From Bacillota bacterium (lineage in GTDB: Bacteria; Bacillota; Clostridia; Christensenellales; Borkfalkiaceae): a DNA stretch of 7,979 nt. Below the pieces are notes generated by a model. It did no database searches, had not been told where the DNA came from, and saw nothing but the letters and a program-made list of their open reading frames with translations. This document shows, piece by piece, positions 3,892-7,979 of the stretch. The position numbers were made by a program, and so were the translations under genes. Numbering within the stretch: the first letter of the stretch is position 1; each line of letters begins with the position of its first letter. The stretch is taken from positions 1-7,979 of the forward strand of contig QAKO01000025.1 in assembly GCA_003343765.1 (NCBI GenBank). The letters run 5' to 3'.

Positions 3892-6213
3892 ATGGATGAA
3901 ATTTTACAGAAACTGAACGAAGAACAGATCAAACCGGTCATGGATACGGAGGGCGCAGTGCTGGTGCTGGCGGGCGCGGGCAGCGGCAAGACGCGCGTAT
4001 TGACATCACGGATCGCCTATCTCGTGGAGAACAAGGGGGCGCATCCGTCGTCTATATTGGCGATCACGTTCACGAACAAGGCGGCGAACGAGATGAAGGA
4101 GCGTCTTTCGGCGATGATCGACGGGGCGCAGAGCATGTGGATCTGTACGATACACAGCATGTGCGTGCGGATTCTGCGGTTGTTTGCGGATCGGCTCGGG
4201 TACAACAAAAATTTCTCCATTTACAGTGAAACGGAGCGCACGGCGGTGATCAAGCGCGCGTTTGCGGAGAGCGGGCTGGAAGACGAAAAACTTCTCAAAA
4301 ACATTAAATTTCACATAGCGAACGCCAAGATGTTGGGGCAGGAGCCGGAAGAATATGCGCGCGACAATGCAGATCTGAAAGGGATCCGCGAGATCACGGC
4401 GGTGTATGCGGCCTATTGCGATCATCTGAAAAAGAACAACGCTTTGGATTTTGACGATCTTTTAACGCAGACGCTTCGGCTTTTGGAAACGGACAGGGAC
4501 GCGCTGGAATATCTTTCGGGAAAATTCCGCTACATTCATGTGGACGAGTTTCAGGATACGAACCGCGTGCAGTACGAGATCATCCGTCTGTTGGCGACCG
4601 TACACGGAAATCTTTTTGCGGTCGGCGACGATGACCAGAGTATTTACGGCTGGCGCGGCGCAAAGATCGAGAATATTTTGGACTTTGAAAAGGATTTCAA
4701 AGGCGCAAAAGTGTACAAACTGGAACGCAATTACCGTTCCACAAAAAATATTTTAAAACTTGCCAATACGGTCATCAAGAACAACGGTCGGCGCAAGGAC
4801 AAAGTGCTTTGGACGAGCAATCAGGAAGGGGTGCCTGCGCAGTATTACCAGGCGGAAACGGAAAACGATGAAGCATTGTACGTAGCGCGAACGATCTCTC
4901 AGCTCATGAATACCTGCAACTATAAATTTTCGGATTTTGCCGTACTGATGCGCATCAACGCCCTTTCGCGCGCATACGAGCAGGAGTTCGCCAAGTATAA
5001 CGTGCCGTTCAAGGTTTTCGGCGGCTTCAAATTCTTCGAACGTAAAGAAATCAAGGACTTGCTGGCGTATCTGCGTGTGATCAACAATCCGTTTGACAGC
5101 GAAGCGGTCACCAGGATCGTGAACGTCCCGAAACGCGGGATCGGCGCAAAGACGGTGGAAACGCTCGAACAATATGCAAACGAAACGGAACTTTCCGTGT
5201 ATGATGCGGTTCTGGACGTCGATTCTCTGCCTTTAAATGCGGGCAGCAAACAGAAAGTGCGTGCATTCGGAGCGCTCCTGAAAGAACTTGTCATCAAGGG
5301 TGCGACCATGAGCGCGGACGAACTCATCCGCGATGTTATCAACGATTCGGGTATTCTGTCGATGTATGCGGATGATTCGGACGAGAGCATCAATAAAAAG
5401 GCGAACATCGACGAATTTGTTAACTCGGTGGATGAATTCTGCAAGATGAACAAGGATGCGACGCTGTCCGATTATCTCAACCAGGTGACGTTGAGTTCGG
5501 ACACGGACGATATGGACGCAACCGATTATGTGACGGTAGCGACCATTCATTCGGTGAAGGGACTGGAATTCAAGACGGTGTTTGCGGTGGGGATGGAGGA
5601 GAACATTTTCCCCGTTTCCCGTGCGGCTTACGACGACAATGAACTGGAAGAGGAGCGCCGCCTGATGTACGTGGCGATCACGCGGGCGGAAGAGAGATTG
5701 TACTTTACGCGTTCGCGCAGCCGGTATCTGTACGGAGAGCGGAGCATGACGCTTCCTTCGCGGTTCATGCAGGAACTTTCTTCGGTGATGGAGGTGGAAT
5801 CGCCCCGTTCATCTTATTCGGATTATACGAGAAGGACGTCGAACGGGTACGGATCTTCCTATTCCGGTTACGGGGCGCGGCGCAGTTTTTCCAGACAAAA
5901 CAACGCGGATGAAGATGAATTCGGATATCACAGCGACCTTCCGTCCGAACCTTCCCAGACTTCCTATACATCCTTTTCCGCATCGGCGGGATATCGTCGT
6001 ACACAGCAAAATGCGGTACCGTCCCCTGCAAAATCGGGACAAAAAGATTATGCGGCGTTCAGGACGGGGGTGCGGATACGGCACCCGAAATTCGGGGAAG
6101 GCGTCATTATTTCCACAAAGGGAGAGGGAGCGGCAAAGATTGCCAATGTCAGTTTTCCGGGACTTGGGATCAAGTCGCTTTCGGTACAGATCGCTCCGAT
6201 CACGATCGTTTAA
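3892..6213 (+). CDS. pcrA: ATP-dependent DNA helicase PcrA (UvrD/Rep family, SF1A)
   Basis: 3'-5' DNA helicase that by family knowledge acts in nucleotide excision repair, rolling-circle replication, removal of RecA filaments and relief of transcription-replication conflicts. It has 773 residues, a typical length. All SF1A motifs are present: Q motif LNEEQ (8-12), Walker A AGAGSGKT (27-34, Lys33), motif Ia TFTNKAANEM, Walker B/motif II VDEFQDTN (Asp218, Glu219), motif III GDDDQSIYGWRGA (245-257), motif IV LERNYRST (277-284), motif V ATIHSVKGLEF (550-560) and motif VI EEERRLMYVAITRAEERL (586-603, Arg598). Residues about 637-722 are a low-complexity linker rich in Ser, Tyr, Arg and Gly. The chain ends with the Tudor-like domain (RTGVRIRHPKFGEGVI, from 724) that in Bacillus PcrA contacts RNA polymerase. 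It has its own extended -10 promoter and is followed after 60 nt by ligA, the classic Firmicutes pairing. Confidence 0.97.
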   Translation: MDEILQKLNEEQIKPVMDTEGAVLVLAGAGSGKTRVLTSRIAYLVENKGAHPSSILAITFTNKAANEMKERLSAMIDGAQSMWICTIHSMCVRILRLFADRLGYNKNFSIYSETERTAVIKRAFAESGLEDEKLLKNIKFHIANAKMLGQEPEEYARDNADLKGIREITAVYAAYCDHLKKNNALDFDDLLTQTLRLLETDRDALEYLSGKFRYIHVDEFQDTNRVQYEIIRLLATVHGNLFAVGDDDQSIYGWRGAKIENILDFEKDFKGAKVYKLERNYRSTKNILKLANTVIKNNGRRKDKVLWTSNQEGVPAQYYQAETENDEALYVARTISQLMNTCNYKFSDFAVLMRINALSRAYEQEFAKYNVPFKVFGGFKFFERKEIKDLLAYLRVINNPFDSEAVTRIVNVPKRGIGAKTVETLEQYANETELSVYDAVLDVDSLPLNAGSKQKVRAFGALLKELVIKGATMSADELIRDVINDSGILSMYADDSDESINKKANIDEFVNSVDEFCKMNKDATLSDYLNQVTLSSDTDDMDATDYVTVATIHSVKGLEFKTVFAVGMEENIFPVSRAAYDDNELEEERRLMYVAITRAEERLYFTRSRSRYLYGERSMTLPSRFMQELSSVMEVESPRSSYSDYTRRTSNGYGSSYSGYGARRSFSRQNNADEDEFGYHSDLPSEPSQTSYTSFSASAGYRRTQQNAVPSPAKSGQKDYAAFRTGVRIRHPKFGEGVIISTKGEGAAKIANVSFPGLGIKSLSVQIAPITIV

Positions 6214-6240
6214 AGAATGCCTGTGGGGGCATAACGAAAA

Positions 6241-6267
6241 TTGCGCGGGAAAAGGCGCGCAAAGGAG
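6241..6267 (+). promoter_or_regulatory. ligA ribosome binding site next to a hairpin
   Basis: AAAGGAG at 6261-6267 lies 6 nt before the ligA ATG. TTGCGCG (6241-6247) and CGCGCAA (6256-6262) form a perfect 7-bp inverted repeat with the loop GGAAAAGG. The right arm overlaps the first two A residues of the ribosome binding site but leaves GGAG free. No T-run follows, so this is not a terminator. It may modulate ligA translation or protect the mRNA between the two genes. Confidence 0.5.
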
Positions 6268-6273
6268 AAGATT

Positions 6274-7979
6274 ATGGACAGAATGCGCGAACTGGTGGAC
6301 ATTTTGAACCGATACGCGTACGAGTATTACGTGCTGGACGCGCCGACGGTTACGGACGCGCAGTACGATAGGCTCTACGACGAACTCAGAGAGCTGGAGC
6401 GGGAGAGCGGAACGGTATTGTTTGATTCTCCGACGCGCAGGGTCGGCGGAGAACCTGTCAAAGCGTTTGCGCGGCACGAACATATCGCAAGGCTGTACAG
6501 CCTGGATAAGGCGGTCACGGAAGACGAACTGGACGCATTTTTTGCGCGCGTTTCCAAAATTTGCGGCGAAACCGAATATACGGTAGAGTATAAATTTGAC
6601 GGACTGACTATGTGTCTGACCTATGAAGACGGCAAGTTTGTCCGTGCCGCGACGCGCGGCAACGGGGTCGTCGGGGAAGACGTCACGGCGCAGGTTCTCA
6701 CGATAAAAAGTTATCCGCTTTCCATACCTTACAAGGGTACTTTGGAGGCAAAAGGCGAGGCGGTGATTCGCCTTTCCGTTTTGGAAAATTACAATAAAAC
6801 GGCGGCGGAACCGCTCAAGAATGCGCGCAACGCGGCGGCGGGCGCGATACGAAATCTTGACCCCGCGGTCACGGCGGCGCGTAAGCCTGAAATACTCTTT
6901 TACGATGTGAATTATATGTCGGAAGGGGGTATATCGTCGCAGGAAGAAGCGGTCAGGTTTTTGGAAGAACAGGGATTCAAGACCTTTCATCGCACGAGGC
7001 TTTGCAAAACGCCGCAGGAAGTGAAAGATGCGATCGCGGAGATCGATATGACGCGCAAGAAGATCGACGTGCTGACGGACGGTGCGGTCGTGAAGGTCAA
7101 CGACTATGCAGTGCGCGAAAAATTAGGGTTTACGGATAAATTTCCGCGCTGGGCGATCGCATTCAAGTTTGAAGCGGAAGAAGCGGTCACGACGGTGCGG
7201 GAAGTGACTTGGCAGGTCGGCAGAACGGGCAAACTTACGCCGCTTGCAAAAGTGGATCCTGTCGAACTTGCGGGGGCGACGGTGCGCAAGGCGACGCTGA
7301 ATAACCTCGGGGATATCCGAAGAAAAGATGTCAAGATCGGCAGTAAAGTGCTGATACGGCGGAGCAACGAAGTCATTCCCGAAATTCTGGGCGCCTATGA
7401 GCATACGGGCAAGAGCGTGGATATTGCGCCGCCCGAAACCTGTCCTTATTGCGGTGCACCCGTAAGGGAAGAGGGGGCAAATCTATTCTGTACGAACAAA
7501 AATTGCCGTCCGAGGATCGCGGCGCAGCTTGCAAATTTTGCAAGCAAGGGTGCGATGGATATCGAAGGTTTTTCGGAAATGACGGCGTATCTCTTGTACG
7601 ACGAACTGGGGGTCAGACATTATTCCGATCTGTATGATCTGGACAAGGACAGACTGTCGAAACTGGAAGGGTTCGGGGATAAAAAGATAAAAAATCTTTT
7701 AAGTGCGATTGCTGCGAGCAAGAATGTGCCTCTGGACAGATTTTTGTTTGCGCTCGGCATTGACGGGATCGGAAAGGTGGCGTCCAAAGACCTTGCTGAG
7801 AGGTTCAAGAGTGTGGAGGCGCTTTCTGAGACCACGGCGGAAGAGCTGGTGGAAATGGAAGATATCGGAGAAAAGACGGCGGCGAACATCGTGAACTGGT
7901 TTGCGGACGAAGAAAACCGTGCAGAGCTTGCAAGGCTTTCGGAAGCAGGGGTGAAACCGTTCATGAAGCAGGTCGCGGC
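6274..7979 (+). CDS. ligA: NAD-dependent DNA ligase LigA, 3' end cut off by window edge
   Basis: Seals nicks between Okazaki fragments and during repair, using NAD+ to adenylate itself and releasing NMN. The ATG at 6274 has a good ribosome binding site; the frame stays open to the window end (568 full codons), so roughly 85-100 residues, including the BRCT domain, are missing. Domains in order: Ia NMN-binding domain (YEYYVLDAPTVTDAQYD, 16-32, with Tyr18, Tyr19, Asp28, Tyr31 and Asp32); adenylation domain with the KxDG nucleotidyl motif KFDG (Lys107 is the AMP-accepting lysine), ATRGNGVVGEDV, LEAKGEAVI, NARNAAAGAIRNLDP and TDGAVVKVN; OB fold (TWQVGRTGKLTPLAKVDPV); a four-cysteine zinc finger at Cys390, Cys393, Cys406 and Cys411; then helix-hairpin-helix repeats (LEGFGDKKI, LGIDGIGKVAS, MEDIGEKTAANI). 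TRGNG and EAKGE replace the commoner TRGDG and EVRGE, suggesting a divergent clade rather than a broken enzyme. It follows pcrA in one operon. Confidence 0.97.
   Translation, partial: MDRMRELVDILNRYAYEYYVLDAPTVTDAQYDRLYDELRELERESGTVLFDSPTRRVGGEPVKAFARHEHIARLYSLDKAVTEDELDAFFARVSKICGETEYTVEYKFDGLTMCLTYEDGKFVRAATRGNGVVGEDVTAQVLTIKSYPLSIPYKGTLEAKGEAVIRLSVLENYNKTAAEPLKNARNAAAGAIRNLDPAVTAARKPEILFYDVNYMSEGGISSQEEAVRFLEEQGFKTFHRTRLCKTPQEVKDAIAEIDMTRKKIDVLTDGAVVKVNDYAVREKLGFTDKFPRWAIAFKFEAEEAVTTVREVTWQVGRTGKLTPLAKVDPVELAGATVRKATLNNLGDIRRKDVKIGSKVLIRRSNEVIPEILGAYEHTGKSVDIAPPETCPYCGAPVREEGANLFCTNKNCRPRIAAQLANFASKGAMDIEGFSEMTAYLLYDELGVRHYSDLYDLDKDRLSKLEGFGDKKIKNLLSAIAASKNVPLDRFLFALGIDGIGKVASKDLAERFKSVEALSETTAEELVEMEDIGEKTAANIVNWFADEENRAELARLSEAGVKPFMKQVA

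Noticed and set aside
6217..6232. Small hairpin ATGCC/GGCAT right after the pcrA stop
   Set aside because: The stem is 5 bp with no T-run. It is not a terminator, and pcrA-ligA co-transcription is expected.
5809..6990. A 393-codon open frame on the minus strand across the pcrA-ligA junction
   Set aside because: It lies antisense to two unmistakable genes. Its product is Arg/Phe/Ile-rich with no recognisable domain, as expected from the reverse of GC-biased codons.

Overview
The window is a stretch of ordinary bacterial chromosome with every gene on the + strand. It suggests a Gram-positive Clostridia-type member of the Bacillota, possibly a gut Christensenellales-like lineage. The reasons are strong GGAGG-type ribosome binding sites, a Firmicutes-type short S21, a pcrA-ligA gene pair, a PcrA with a Tudor-like C-terminal domain, a lysine-rich lipoprotein signal and intermediate GC content. 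The lineage call is inference, because no rRNA is present.

Layout. (1) Positions 1-1596 hold the 3' part of mtaB (a tRNA methylthiotransferase cut by the window edge), followed after 51 nt by a small HIT-family nucleotide-binding protein gene. (2) Positions 1617-2819 hold a secreted lipoprotein gene of unknown function, starting only 20-26 nt after the HIT gene and closed by a very strong intrinsic terminator. (3) Positions 2820-3011 are a GC-rich, repeat- and hairpin-rich spacer with no convincing gene. (4) Positions 3012-3301 are the rpsU unit: a near-consensus sigma-A promoter with A-tracts upstream, ribosomal protein S21, and a terminator. (5) Positions 3338-3809 hold a 133-residue cytoplasmic protein I do not recognise and a likely terminator hairpin that overlaps the next promoter. 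(6) Positions 3791-7979 hold an extended -10 promoter, pcrA (UvrD-family helicase) and ligA (NAD-dependent DNA ligase, cut by the right edge), which form a DNA repair/replication operon.

How the genes fit together. mtaB and rpsU serve translation, and the order mtaB - HIT - rpsU is, from general knowledge, a recurring Firmicutes neighbourhood. The lipoprotein gene and its terminator look like an insertion into it. The 133-residue gene lies where yqeY is often found after rpsU, but it does not resemble YqeY. PcrA and LigA are a classic co-transcribed pair: the helicase unwinds or removes obstacles during repair and replication, and the ligase seals the nicks.

I found no mobile element, CRISPR array, tRNA or rRNA. 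Nothing here convincingly forms a new multi-gene system. The unexplained parts are the lipoprotein, the 133-residue protein and the structured spacer.
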